Source: Acidobacteriota bacterium (GTDB lineage: Bacteria; Acidobacteriota; Terriglobia; Terriglobales; Acidobacteriaceae). From it: 64,000 nt of DNA. Below, piece by piece: positions 15,923 to 23,895 of the stretch. The notes under the pieces were generated by a model. That model worked only from the letters and a program-made list of their open reading frames with translations, made no database searches and was not told the DNA's origin. The stretch's first letter is position 1. Every line of letters starts with the position of its first letter. The stretch covers positions 1 through 64,000 of the forward strand of contig JAJXZL010000045.1 in assembly GCA_021780075.1 (NCBI GenBank). The letters run 5' to 3'. The position numbers were made by a program, and so were the translations under genes.

Positions 15923-17899
15923 TTACTGCGGAAACGGATTCGGCTGGCTGGGGGCAGTGGGAGCCGTCGCCGGGTCCTCGAGGTGCGTAACATGCACACT
16001 GGCCTGTGTTTCCGGCACGGTGCCGTCATTCGCCTGTGCCTCCGTCGGCCTGCCCATGATGAGCAGCCGCTTCACCACCTTGCCCCGCGCGGGAATCAGC
16101 ACGCGCTCGGTGACGGTGGTTTTGGCGGTCCGCACCGTCACGGGAACCTCCGCGGCGGCATACCCGGCATTGGACAGGTTCACGGCCACGAGCCACGCGC
16201 CGGACTGCGCCGGGCTGGGAAAGACGCTCTCAATACGCAGGTCGGGCAGGCCCTTGTCCGCGTCAACCCAGTCGGCAAAAAACCACGACAGATCCTTGCC
16301 GGGGCTGGCCTTCTTCACCAGTTGTTCCAGCAAGCCACCGCCTGGGCCAGAACCGGTATCCTTGGCTGGGTCGTAGGCGCGCAGGGCACTGGAGAGCGCC
16401 TCATCTCCAACCATATCCCGCAGCATCCAAAGCACATAAGCCGCTTTGGTGCGGTAATAAATGGGGGCCGTAGCCACACCCAGCGGCTGCCCGGAGCTCT
16501 CGCCGGGGCTTGCAGGCTCGGCCAGCGCCAGTGCCGGGCGGTCGGCCTCCAGCACGCCAAGAGCATCGTCACGGCCATGCTGCTTCTCAACCCAGAGCGT
16601 GCCCATAAAGGTGGCGACGCCCTCGCTGACCCATGCGGGCGGCGACTGGGTGCTGCCTTCGTAGAAGGCGTGCGTCAGGGCATGGACAAGCACGTCCTGC
16701 AGCCGGTCCGCCGGCCCCTCATGAAGAGGGATGGCCAGCAGGGCTCCGGTCTCATAAGGCGCATCCTTCGGGTCCGGCAGGTCAAGCAGCGTCAATTGGG
16801 AACGCGGGGTTTTGCCCAGCCAGTCTTCAACGAAGGGAGTCACCGCCGTGGCCGCATCCAGCCAGCTTTGTACGGCAACCTCGTTTTCGGCCAGCGTCCA
16901 GGCGGTCAGGTTCGCGCCGGGGTGCGCCTTGCGAATGGCAACAAAGAGGCTTGGAGCGGTAAATCCGAGTGCGGCGCTGTCAAGGCTGGCCGTGGCGATG
17001 CCGTCCACTTCAGGATCAAAACCGCCTGCGGTGGCCACGGTAAGAGCAGCCGCGTGGCCATTGATGAGGGCCACGGTGGGCTGCTCGCCATAGGGGAATT
17101 CGACCGTAAGGTGCAGCCGGAAATGCGCCCCGGACAGGCGCAGCTTGTGCATGCCGATTTCGTCAAACAGGCGCGCCCCATCGCCCAGAATCACCGGGAC
17201 GCTGGAGACCGGATACCAGACCACGTTGCCAAAGCCGCGCAGGCCGGTGAACGGCACCGTAATCTGATCCCAGTCCGAGCGCAACGCGAGAGCCTCCGGT
17301 GTTCCCACGGCCAGCAACCGCTGGGCTGACGGGGTTACGGCGCCGGAGTAGGTCACGTCCAGTTGCAGCGTGGCGCCCGGCGCGAGCGGCTTCGCCAGCG
17401 GAACGGCTGCCTCGTGCAACTGGCCGGTGTGGTCAGCGTCAGAATTGAGCACGGCCACAGGGAACGACACGTCTTGGCCGCCAACGCGAACCTGCTCCCA
17501 GTTGAGCGAAGAGGAAATTTGCAGCGGAATGTGCTTGAGCGGCGTCTTGCCGTCATTGCGCACGGTCACCAGTGCGCGGACGGCGATGCGATGCGCGGCC
17601 TCCTGCAGGTGGACATCCAGATCGAGGTCGGTAAAGGTAACGGCCCGGCGGTCTGCATCATCCGCGATGGGCTCCTTGGCCAAAAGGACCGTTGCGGGGC
17701 CTGCCTGCGTTCTGGTGGCGCCGCTCTCGTCCGTAGAGCGGGAAAAGATGACCGTGCCGCCGGGTTTGGGACTTTGCGGCTGCTGCGCGGTGGAGCCGCT
17801 CTGGCTGGGCCGGGAGCCGGTCTGCGCCGCGCATGGAATTGCCGTCAGAACCGCGGCAACCGTTGCGATTGCCAGTGTCCTGGCTAAAGAAAACTTCAT
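15923..17899 (-). CDS. Secreted M1-like peptidase homologue with altered active site
   Basis: A 658-residue protein with a signal peptide (AIATVAAVLTAIPCAAQ). It has an M1/gluzincin layout: N-terminal beta domain, a peptidase-like segment near 400-530 and a C-terminal beta domain. Where active M1 enzymes have HExxH, this has HALTH (406-410), so the general-base Glu is Ala; Glu426 in AWVSEG sits near the place of the third zinc ligand. The GAMEN motif is not evident. It may be a non-catalytic binding protein. The ATG overlaps the rlmB stop (ATGA), implying coupled translation with the rRNA methyltransferase. Confidence 0.72.
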   Translation of the reverse strand: MKFSLARTLAIATVAAVLTAIPCAAQTGSRPSQSGSTAQQPQSPKPGGTVIFSRSTDESGATRTQAGPATVLLAKEPIADDADRRAVTFTDLDLDVHLQEAAHRIAVRALVTVRNDGKTPLKHIPLQISSSLNWEQVRVGGQDVSFPVAVLNSDADHTGQLHEAAVPLAKPLAPGATLQLDVTYSGAVTPSAQRLLAVGTPEALALRSDWDQITVPFTGLRGFGNVVWYPVSSVPVILGDGARLFDEIGMHKLRLSGAHFRLHLTVEFPYGEQPTVALINGHAAALTVATAGGFDPEVDGIATASLDSAALGFTAPSLFVAIRKAHPGANLTAWTLAENEVAVQSWLDAATAVTPFVEDWLGKTPRSQLTLLDLPDPKDAPYETGALLAIPLHEGPADRLQDVLVHALTHAFYEGSTQSPPAWVSEGVATFMGTLWVEKQHGRDDALGVLEADRPALALAEPASPGESSGQPLGVATAPIYYRTKAAYVLWMLRDMVGDEALSSALRAYDPAKDTGSGPGGGLLEQLVKKASPGKDLSWFFADWVDADKGLPDLRIESVFPSPAQSGAWLVAVNLSNAGYAAAEVPVTVRTAKTTVTERVLIPARGKVVKRLLIMGRPTEAQANDGTVPETQASVHVTHLEDPATAPTAPSQPNPFPQ

Positions 17900-18720
17900 G
17901 AACCCAGGCCTTTCTGCTTCTTTGGTTTGGACGCGCCGGCCGCATCGGGGCGAGCGCCGGCCGCCGGCTGCGCGGCGCTGCGCCGCTGGCGAAAGGCCTC
18001 GTAGAGCACCACCGCACCCGCAGCCGAAACATTCAGCGAACTCACGCCCCCCGCCATCGGAATCCGCAGCAGATGGTCGCAGGTGCGCCGCACAAGGTCA
18101 TGAAGACCGGCACCCTCGCGGCCCAGCACCAGCACGCAGTCCCCGGTGAAATCAAACTGGTCGTAATCCTCAGTGCCGCGTTCGTCCAGCCCTATGATCC
18201 ATAGATTCTGCTGCTTCAGGTCTTCAAGCGCGCGCACAAGGTTGACCACGCGGGCGATGCGCAGGTGCTCCGCCGCGCCGGCGCTGGCTTTCACGGCCAC
18301 TGGGCTCAGAGGAGCGGAGCGGCGCTCGGTCAACACCACGCCATCCACGCCCGCCCCGTCCGCCACGCGCAGCAGAGCGCCAAGATTCTGCGGATCTTCC
18401 ACGCCGTCAAGCGCCAGCAGCAGGCGGGCCGGGCGCGGCGCTCCCGGCGGCCCGGCAGGCGGCGCAAAAATATCTTCAATGCTGAGAGCCTGTTGCGGAC
18501 GGACGACCGCTACCACGCCCTGATGCGTGGGCGTGCCGGCCAGGTGCGTCAACTGCTCACGCGGCTCCTGGCGCACGCGGACACCGGCATCGCGGCACTC
18601 TGTGACCAGCCGCGCCAGCCGTTCGTCGTGGCGCTCGCGCGCCACCAGCACATGATCGAAACGCCGCTTGCCGGCCCTGAGCGCCTCTTCCACGGGATGC
18701 AGGCCGTAGAGAATTTCCAT
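17896..18720 (-). CDS. rlmB: 23S rRNA (guanosine-2'-O-)-methyltransferase RlmB-like
   Basis: A 274-residue SpoU/TrmH-family methyltransferase, expected to methylate G2251 of 23S rRNA using SAM. The N-terminal substrate-binding domain begins MEILYGLHPVEEALRAG. The SPOUT knot motifs are LDGVEDPQNLGALLR (motif 1), VLGREGAGL (motif 2) and IPMAGGVSSLNVSAAGAVVLYE (motif 3). The ATG at 18720 is preferred to an upstream ATG at 18765 because the family begins at this point. A basic Ala/Lys tail follows the knot. No Shine-Dalgarno is clear. The stop overlaps the M1-like start. Confidence 0.88.
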   Translation of the reverse strand: MEILYGLHPVEEALRAGKRRFDHVLVARERHDERLARLVTECRDAGVRVRQEPREQLTHLAGTPTHQGVVAVVRPQQALSIEDIFAPPAGPPGAPRPARLLLALDGVEDPQNLGALLRVADGAGVDGVVLTERRSAPLSPVAVKASAGAAEHLRIARVVNLVRALEDLKQQNLWIIGLDERGTEDYDQFDFTGDCVLVLGREGAGLHDLVRRTCDHLLRIPMAGGVSSLNVSAAGAVVLYEAFRQRRSAAQPAAGARPDAAGASKPKKQKGLGS

Positions 18721-18782
18721 GAGGGATAGTGTAGAAGATTGGCGGCTGCGGCAGTACCCAAACACGGTTTTCAGGCCAACTG

Positions 18783-18834
18783 TATAATTCTTCTGTCTCA
18801 GAAGTCGATTTTATGCGGCTTCTGAGACAGTTTT
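18783..18834 (+). promoter_or_regulatory. -10-like box and strong hairpin in the leader of the ECF sigma gene
   Basis: TATAAT at 18783-18788 is followed by a perfect 12-base inverted repeat, CTGTCTCAGAAG (18793-18804) and CTTCTGAGACAG (18819-18830), with a 14-base loop and then TTTT. It looks like an intrinsic terminator or a large operator between rlmB and the sigma gene, 19 bases before the sigma ATG. No good -35 was seen. It may attenuate or autoregulate sigma-factor transcription. Confidence 0.55.
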
Positions 18835-18852
18835 CTCGTCTAAATACTCAGC

Positions 18853-19509
18853 ATGAGTACCGGCGCAGCGATTCGCTCATTATTTGCTCCCAGTTCCGCC
18901 ACGCAAGCTGAAGCGTTGGTGCGGCAGGAGAGCCTCGCAATTGCCGAGGGCCTGAAGCGCCAGGATGCCGGGCTTTTGGACGCGCTGATCGTCCGCTATC
19001 AACACCGCCTGCTGCGGTACCTGTTGTTCCTGTCCGGAAATCGCGAGATGGCAGAGGATCTCTTTCAGGAGGTCTGGATGCGCGTGTTGACGCGCGGATC
19101 CCAGTTCAACGGCAAGGCGCGGTTTGAGACCTGGCTCTTCACCATCGCCCGCAACCTGATGATCGACCAGCGGCGCAAGCGGACCATGTCCAGCCTGGAC
19201 GAGATGTTTGAGACCGGCAACGAAGACGACCGGCCAATGTACTGCGAAGTAGCCGACGACCAGCCGTCCCCGTTCGATCGGTTTTCAAACGTCGAAGACC
19301 GGGAATACATTGCCGCGGCACTGCTGCAACTGGATGCCTTGTACCGCGAGGTGCTGGTACTCCGCTTCCACGAGGAGCTGTCACTGGACGAGATTGCCAA
19401 GGTGACACACGCCCCGCTTTCAACCGTAAAATCAAGACTTTACCGTGGACTCGCCGCCATCAAGCCCAAGATCGAGCGCTCTCATGCGCATCGCCAGGGG
19501 GCCGTGTGA
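18853..19509 (+). CDS. ECF-type RNA polymerase sigma factor
   Basis: A 218-residue sigma-70 family protein of the extracytoplasmic-function type. Region 2 (residues ~45-115) has LLRYLLFLSGNREMAEDLFQEVWMRV and FETWLFTIARNLMIDQRRKR. Region 4 (~155-205) has YREVLVLRFHEELSLDEIAKVT and STVKSRLYRGLAAIK. There is no region 1.1 or 3. The ATG at 18853 has no clear Shine-Dalgarno. The stop overlaps the GTG of the next gene (GTGA), which encodes a small membrane protein and probably acts as the anti-sigma factor. Confidence 0.9.
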   Translation: MSTGAAIRSLFAPSSATQAEALVRQESLAIAEGLKRQDAGLLDALIVRYQHRLLRYLLFLSGNREMAEDLFQEVWMRVLTRGSQFNGKARFETWLFTIARNLMIDQRRKRTMSSLDEMFETGNEDDRPMYCEVADDQPSPFDRFSNVEDREYIAAALLQLDALYREVLVLRFHEELSLDEIAKVTHAPLSTVKSRLYRGLAAIKPKIERSHAHRQGAV

Positions 19510-19892
19510 AGACCTCAGCGGCGGCAACCGGCACAGCTCCAGGTGCAGGCAATAACGCAAATGCCCGCCAGGACATGCTTGCTGCCCTCACCGGTCACCA
19601 TGCCGCCCAGGACTGCAAAGTTGCCCACCATACCCGCCGCGTTGTGATGGCGTCTCTGGGCGTGATTCAGGAGCGGAAGGCCGGACTCAAGCGGAATCGC
19701 GCCTTGGCTCTGGCGGCCATTCTGGTGGTCTTTTTTATCGTCGGACCACCGGTCTGGTGGATGGTGGATACGCTGGTTGAAGAGGGGCACCTGGCAAGCC
19801 TGCTGAGCCAGCTCAGCGTGTGGGGCTTCTTCATCAGCACGGCTCTGCTGGCCGCGGCGCTGCTCGCCGGATGGCTGCGCAAGCAGCCCTGA
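19506..19892 (+). CDS. Small membrane protein, candidate anti-sigma factor
   Basis: A 128-residue protein with a ~60-residue polar N-terminus and two transmembrane helices (about residues 67-87 and 103-122). Translational coupling to the sigma gene (GTGA overlap) and the topology suggest an anti-sigma factor. The usual zinc anti-sigma motif HxxxCxxC is not present; the cytoplasmic part has only one Cys, in GHHAAQDCKVAHH. I do not recognise the family, and the function is inferred from position. Confidence 0.7.
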   Translation: MKTSAAATGTAPGAGNNANARQDMLAALTGHHAAQDCKVAHHTRRVVMASLGVIQERKAGLKRNRALALAAILVVFFIVGPPVWWMVDTLVEEGHLASLLSQLSVWGFFISTALLAAALLAGWLRKQP

Positions 19893-19975
19893 CTCCCCCG
19901 GCAAGCACCCTGAAAAGAACGCCTTAAAAAGTGTGCGCAACTTCTTTATTAACCTTTCCGTCCATTCCAGTAAGG

Positions 19976-19994
19976 GATTAAGCTGTGCTTAATC
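19976..19994. promoter_or_regulatory. Short perfect inverted repeat upstream of the zinc-ribbon gene
   Basis: GATTAAGC-TGT-GCTTAATC is a perfect 8-base dyad with a 3-base centre, 32 bases before the ATG at 20027. The surrounding AT-rich DNA differs from its GC-rich neighbours. It could be an operator or a small leader hairpin. Confidence 0.45.
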
Positions 19995-20026
19995 TCTTAA
20001 GAGGCCCTCTAAGGAGGGATTGCATC

Positions 20027-20551
20027 ATGCGTATTCCTGAATCCATCCACGCCGATCACGACACGCGCCTGATCCCGATCTGGTCGATCATGGCTGCCGT
20101 CGCTGCGTTCGTGCTTGTCGAGTACTACTTCTGGGTGGTCTTTCCCCAGCAACAGCACCACACTGCGCCTCTTGGCCTGCGCATCTATCTCAACCTCTCC
20201 TGGGGACTGCTGGCCGCAGTTTATTTCCTCATGGTGGGCTTTGTCAGCAAGGACGCCCCGCGCCGTGCCATGAGCGCGCGATTCTGGATGCTGATTTGTT
20301 TTGTGATGCCGGGCGGCATCGGCGCTGTGTTGTACTTCCTGCTGCGCGCGCCCCTGGTCTCCAGTTGCCCAGCCTGCGCCACGCATGTGCAGAGCGACTT
20401 CCACTTCTGCCCGCAATGCAATTTCCAACTCACGGCCAGTTGCGGCAACTGCTTCCGCACGGTGCGCGCCACTGACCAATACTGCACCCGCTGCGGCCAT
20501 GAACTTTCCCGCGACCATATGCCGGCACGCCTGCAGGTTCTGGGCGAATAA
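20027..20551 (+). CDS. Membrane protein with C-terminal double zinc ribbon
   Basis: A 174-residue protein. Three hydrophobic segments occupy about residues 17-38, 53-73 and 87-107. The C-terminal cytoplasmic part carries four CxxC pairs (CPAC, CPQC, CGNC, CTRC) forming two zinc-ribbon units, as in the DUF7577/double-zinc-ribbon type. The ATG at 20027 is preferred to one at 19985 because AAGGAGGG lies 8-9 bases upstream. The role is unknown. The response regulator that follows has its own promoter, so a functional link is only suggested by proximity. Confidence 0.8.
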   Translation: MRIPESIHADHDTRLIPIWSIMAAVAAFVLVEYYFWVVFPQQQHHTAPLGLRIYLNLSWGLLAAVYFLMVGFVSKDAPRRAMSARFWMLICFVMPGGIGAVLYFLLRAPLVSSCPACATHVQSDFHFCPQCNFQLTASCGNCFRTVRATDQYCTRCGHELSRDHMPARLQVLGE

Positions 20552-20598
20552 GCGCCTCATTTCACAACGCTGCGGGGAACGCGCCGCTGCGGACCTCA

Positions 20599-20627
20599 TT
20601 GACCGGGCTGTCCAGCCTTCCTACAAT
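20599..20627 (+). promoter_or_regulatory. Sigma70-like promoter of the LytTR regulator
   Basis: TTGACC (20599-20604), a 17-base spacer and TACAAT (20622-20627) make a good housekeeping promoter. The start of transcription would be near 20634, leaving about 12 bases before the ATG at 20646 and no Shine-Dalgarno. Confidence 0.7.
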
Positions 20628-20645
20628 CAAGCTGCCGATATATAA

Positions 20646-21467
20646 ATGCCCATCTCCGCGCTCATCATCGACGACGAACAACTGGCCCGCGACGAGCTCA
20701 AGTACCTGCTCGACGAAGTGGGCGATGTGGACGTGGTGGCACAGGGCAGCAACGGTATCGAGGCCGTGAACCTGATTGAAGAGCACCACCCCGACCTTGT
20801 TTTCCTGGATGTGCAGATGCCGGGGCAGGACGGCTTTGCCGTGCTGCAGCGACTGATGGACCTCCACCGCGCACGGCCGGGCAAGGAAGCCGAGCCCCTG
20901 CCGCAGATCGTCTTTGCAACCGCCTATGACCAGTACGCCGTGCGCGCCTTTGACGTGAACGCCGTAGACTACCTGCTGAAGCCCTTTGACCGTATGCGTG
21001 TGCAGCAGGCGCTCGAGCGCGTACGCGCGCGCTTGGCCGGCGGAGCGGGAACGGCAGCACTGCCGGAGTCGCATATTGACGCCTTGCTGCGTCTTTTGAA
21101 CCGGCCGCAGGGCGCATCGCGCGTGCCGCAGCCCGCCCGCCTCATTGTCCAGGCGCAGAACCGCCTCTTGCTCGTAGATCAAGCAGACATCTGCTACGCC
21201 GCCATTGACGAAGGCGTGATTCGCGTGGTCACGCAGCACTTTGAAGGCCAGTCAAAGTGCCGCACGCTTGAGGACCTGCTGGAGCTGCTCGACCCGGTGC
21301 TCTTCTGGCGCGCGCATCGCGGCTTTGTGGTGAACATCAATCACATCCGCGAAGTGGTGCCGTGGTTCAAGTCAAGCTATCAGTTGCGCATGAATGACAA
21401 AAAGCAGACTGAGATTCCCGTAAGCCGCGCGCAGACCAGGCGGCTCCGCGAGCTGTTCAATCTGTAG
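20646..21467 (+). CDS. LytTR-family response regulator
   Basis: A 273-residue two-domain regulator. The receiver domain has the acidic pair in LIIDDEQLARDE, phosphoacceptor Asp55 in LVFLDVQMPG, Thr/Ala in FATAYDQYA and Lys in LLKPFD. The C-terminal LytTR DNA-binding domain (~160-273) has FWRAHRGFVVNINHIREV. The usual partner is a LytS- or HPK7-type histidine kinase, which is not in the flanking genes. Initiation probably occurs on a very short leader. Target genes are unknown; LytTR proteins bind direct repeats upstream of targets. Confidence 0.9.
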   Translation: MPISALIIDDEQLARDELKYLLDEVGDVDVVAQGSNGIEAVNLIEEHHPDLVFLDVQMPGQDGFAVLQRLMDLHRARPGKEAEPLPQIVFATAYDQYAVRAFDVNAVDYLLKPFDRMRVQQALERVRARLAGGAGTAALPESHIDALLRLLNRPQGASRVPQPARLIVQAQNRLLLVDQADICYAAIDEGVIRVVTQHFEGQSKCRTLEDLLELLDPVLFWRAHRGFVVNINHIREVVPWFKSSYQLRMNDKKQTEIPVSRAQTRRLRELFNL

Positions 21468-21510
21468 CCATTCCGCTCGCCTGCTGTTCGTCCATCTCCA
21501 AACGAAAAAC

Positions 21511-22317
21511 TCAGTCGTAGCGCTCTGAGACAATCTGCCTGCGGTGCCAGCCAAGGGCCTTCAGGCGATCGCGGACGGCTGCGATCATCGGGCTGAGTCC
21601 GCAGATGTACGCATGAATATCGAAGCTCAGTTCGGCCGCGGGTATCGTCGTGTCGGGCGGCGGAACGGGAAGAGGCTGACCAAGACGCGCGGCGCGCTCC
21701 CTCACGATGCGTTCCACGTGCTCCTGCACATAACCGCGCAGGCCCGTCCAGCTTTCAGGTGCGCGGCTGAGCGTGGGCAAATAGTAGAAGTTCGCGCAAC
21801 GCGCTGCCAGCGCCTCGAATTCCCGGCGATAGTACAGCTCGCTCTCATGGCGCGTGCCATAGACGAGCCATATCGCACGGCCCTCGCTGCGTTCGGGACC
21901 ATCGGCAGGAAACAGCCACTGCAGAAAGCCGCGCATGGGCGCGACGCCGGTTCCCGTTGCCACGAGGATGGAATCCGTGATGGGCTCGCGCAGCGTGAAA
22001 TAGCCAAGCGGCCCCTGAATCTGGACGGTTTCTTCAACAGGCAGATCGGGCAGATCCGCGAGACGGTTTGAAAAGTAGCCGCCCTCCACGCGGTTCAGGC
22101 ACAGGTCGAAGCGGTTGCCGTTAGGAGCCGAGGCAATGGAGTAGGCGCGTGTCTGCTCCTTGCCGCCCGGATCCTGCTCCACAACGGAAACAAACTGGCC
22201 GGGAGTGAACGGAAAGCGCTCCAGCGCATCCAGCACAAACTCAAAGTGGAAACATTGCGCGGATTCGGAGATGCACTGCTTGCGCGCCAGACGTGCTGTA
22301 TAAAGCTCTCGCGTCAA
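21511..22317 (-). CDS. Ferredoxin/flavodoxin--NADP(+) reductase
   Basis: A 268-residue FNR-type flavoprotein. The FAD-binding beta-barrel is at residues ~1-105, with the RAYSIAS (RxYS) motif. The NAD(P)-binding domain has ILVATGTGVAPMRGFL and ends with YICGLSPMIAAVRDRL. It differs from plant-type FNR in its variable C-terminus. It is the last gene of the cys operon, 114 bases after the tauE-like gene, so it may supply electrons to sulfite reductase (not in this window). The Pro-rich loop near residue 215 is an insertion. Confidence 0.8.
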   Translation of the reverse strand: MTRELYTARLARKQCISESAQCFHFEFVLDALERFPFTPGQFVSVVEQDPGGKEQTRAYSIASAPNGNRFDLCLNRVEGGYFSNRLADLPDLPVEETVQIQGPLGYFTLREPITDSILVATGTGVAPMRGFLQWLFPADGPERSEGRAIWLVYGTRHESELYYRREFEALAARCANFYYLPTLSRAPESWTGLRGYVQEHVERIVRERAARLGQPLPVPPPDTTIPAAELSFDIHAYICGLSPMIAAVRDRLKALGWHRRQIVSERYD

Positions 22318-22431
22318 TGTGGATTCTCGCCTGGAAAAGTTGGCGGCCGTGAGAAGCGCCTCTGGCAGTATCGCCAGCCGGACGCTGCGCTGGCAAGGTG
22401 CGCACAGCGCACCCTGGCGGCTTGGCGCTTG

Positions 22432-23196
22432 TCAGCCGCGTACTCCGGCCAGCGCATGCCAGCAAAGCTCCATGCCCATCCCGAACAGCCATACCGAAAG
22501 CGCAAGGCGCATGGCGCGCGCCGGAATGCGCGGCGCAAGACTACTGCCCGCTAGCGCGCCAAGCAGGCCTCCGACAATCAGCCGGCTCAGCAGCGCGGGG
22601 TCAACTCCGCCATGGCTCAGGTGCATGCCTCCGCCCACAAGCGCAATGCACAGACCGAAGGCCAGATCTGTTCCCACCACGCGCGGCGCATCCAGCGGCG
22701 TAAAGCCCAGCAGCGCAAGCGTGCCCAGCGCGCCGGCTCCCGACGAAGAAAAGCCCACCTCCGCGCCAACCGGCAGCATCGCCAGCGCAAGCCATTTCGG
22801 CCGGTAAGGCCGGTGGCCGCCTGCATCAGCGGGGCGAAAGTGCCGATAAATGCACCACGCCGAGCACAGCGCGATCATGCTGCCAAGCGCCAGGTAGAGC
22901 CACAGCGTGCTGCCCTGGCTGCGCGCCATGCGCTTGAACAGCACGCTGCCCAGCACAACACCGGGAATGCCGGTTATCAGCATTACGCCGAGAATGCGCC
23001 ACGAAACCTGCCGCCGCCAGATCTGCACCGGAACCACCACCAGCTTGACCGCAGCTGAATACGCGAGCGCCGTGCCCACCGCTGCCTCCACCGGCAGATG
23101 CAGAAAAAGAATGAGCAGCGGCGCCGTGATGGTGCCCGCGCCCACGCCGGTCATCGCAATCAACGCAGCGATGGTAAAACCCAGAAGAATCTCCAT
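22432..23196 (-). CDS. TauE/SafE-family membrane permease
   Basis: A 254-residue integral membrane protein with about eight helices in two homologous halves. It begins MEILLGFTIAALIAMTGVGAGTITAP and has GSVLFKRM in the loop after helix 3; the second half begins GAEVGFSSSGAGALG. TauE/SafE proteins carry sulfite, sulfonates or other sulfur anions. It starts 15 bases after cysH and belongs to the same leftward operon, so uptake of sulfate or export of sulfite is the likely job. Exact direction and substrate are not determinable from sequence. Confidence 0.82.
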   Translation of the reverse strand: MEILLGFTIAALIAMTGVGAGTITAPLLILFLHLPVEAAVGTALAYSAAVKLVVVPVQIWRRQVSWRILGVMLITGIPGVVLGSVLFKRMARSQGSTLWLYLALGSMIALCSAWCIYRHFRPADAGGHRPYRPKWLALAMLPVGAEVGFSSSGAGALGTLALLGFTPLDAPRVVGTDLAFGLCIALVGGGMHLSHGGVDPALLSRLIVGGLLGALAGSSLAPRIPARAMRLALSVWLFGMGMELCWHALAGVRG

Positions 23197-23211
23197 CGTG
23201 TTCTCCCGGGC

Positions 23212-23895
23212 TTACGAGGCCTGCAGATGAATGCCGCATTCCAGCTTGCGGCCGGACCAGCGTCCGGAGCGTGGATCGTTGGCGTCAAAGGGCAGGCTCG
23301 TGCAGGGCTCGCACCCGATGCTCGTGTACCCCTTGTCGTAAAGCGGCAGCAGCGGAATCTCGTGCGCCGCCGCATACAGCCACACATCGCGCGTGCTCCA
23401 CTCCGCCAGCGGACTCAGCTTGGCCAGCGTGTGCCCGCCCGGCAGCGTGAAGCTTTCCTCCGGTTGCAGGTTGGCGCGCGACTTCGATTGCTGGCGGCGC
23501 AGGCCCGTGATCCACACGCCATAGGGGGCAAGCGAGCGGAAGAGCGGCTCCACCTTGCGCAGTGCGCAGCAGCGGTCCGGCGCACTCTGGTGCAGAATGC
23601 CGAACTCGGATTCCTGCTCTGCCACCGTGCGTTCGGGCAGCACGTTGATCAGGTTCAGATTCCACTCCGCGGCCATGCGATCGCGATAGACGAGCGTTTC
23701 AGCAAAGTGATAACCCGTCTCAAGAAAGAGCACTGGAACCTCGGGAAGAATCTCGCGCACCATGTGCAGGACCACAACATCTTCCGCCTGAAAGCTGCTT
23801 GTCACGCAGACATTCCGCGCTCCTGCGACACGCTCGCGCAGAAACTCCCGCGCCGCGCTTGCGCGTTCTTCAATCTCAACGGGTAACTGCGTCAT
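23212..23895 (-). CDS. cysH: Assimilatory adenylylsulfate (APS) reductase, CysH family
   Basis: A 227-residue PAPS/APS reductase. The substrate loop is SSFQAEDVVVLHM, and the catalytic C-terminal Cys is in ECGIHLQ. The Cys-Cys pair in DRCCALRK and CEPC in GCEPCTSL are the [4Fe-4S] ligands that mark enzymes preferring APS over PAPS. The reaction is APS plus thioredoxin to sulfite plus AMP. The start at 23895 (MTQLPVEI) overlaps the cysN end by 20 bases. The lack of a functional APS kinase nearby fits the APS-type enzyme. Confidence 0.9.
   Translation of the reverse strand: MTQLPVEIEERASAAREFLRERVAGARNVCVTSSFQAEDVVVLHMVREILPEVPVLFLETGYHFAETLVYRDRMAAEWNLNLINVLPERTVAEQESEFGILHQSAPDRCCALRKVEPLFRSLAPYGVWITGLRRQQSKSRANLQPEESFTLPGGHTLAKLSPLAEWSTRDVWLYAAAHEIPLLPLYDKGYTSIGCEPCTSLPFDANDPRSGRWSGRKLECGIHLQAS

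Noticed and set aside
18813..18914. A 33-codon frame overlapping the sigma start
   Set aside because: It is out of frame with the sigma gene, has no ribosome-binding site and no notable residues.
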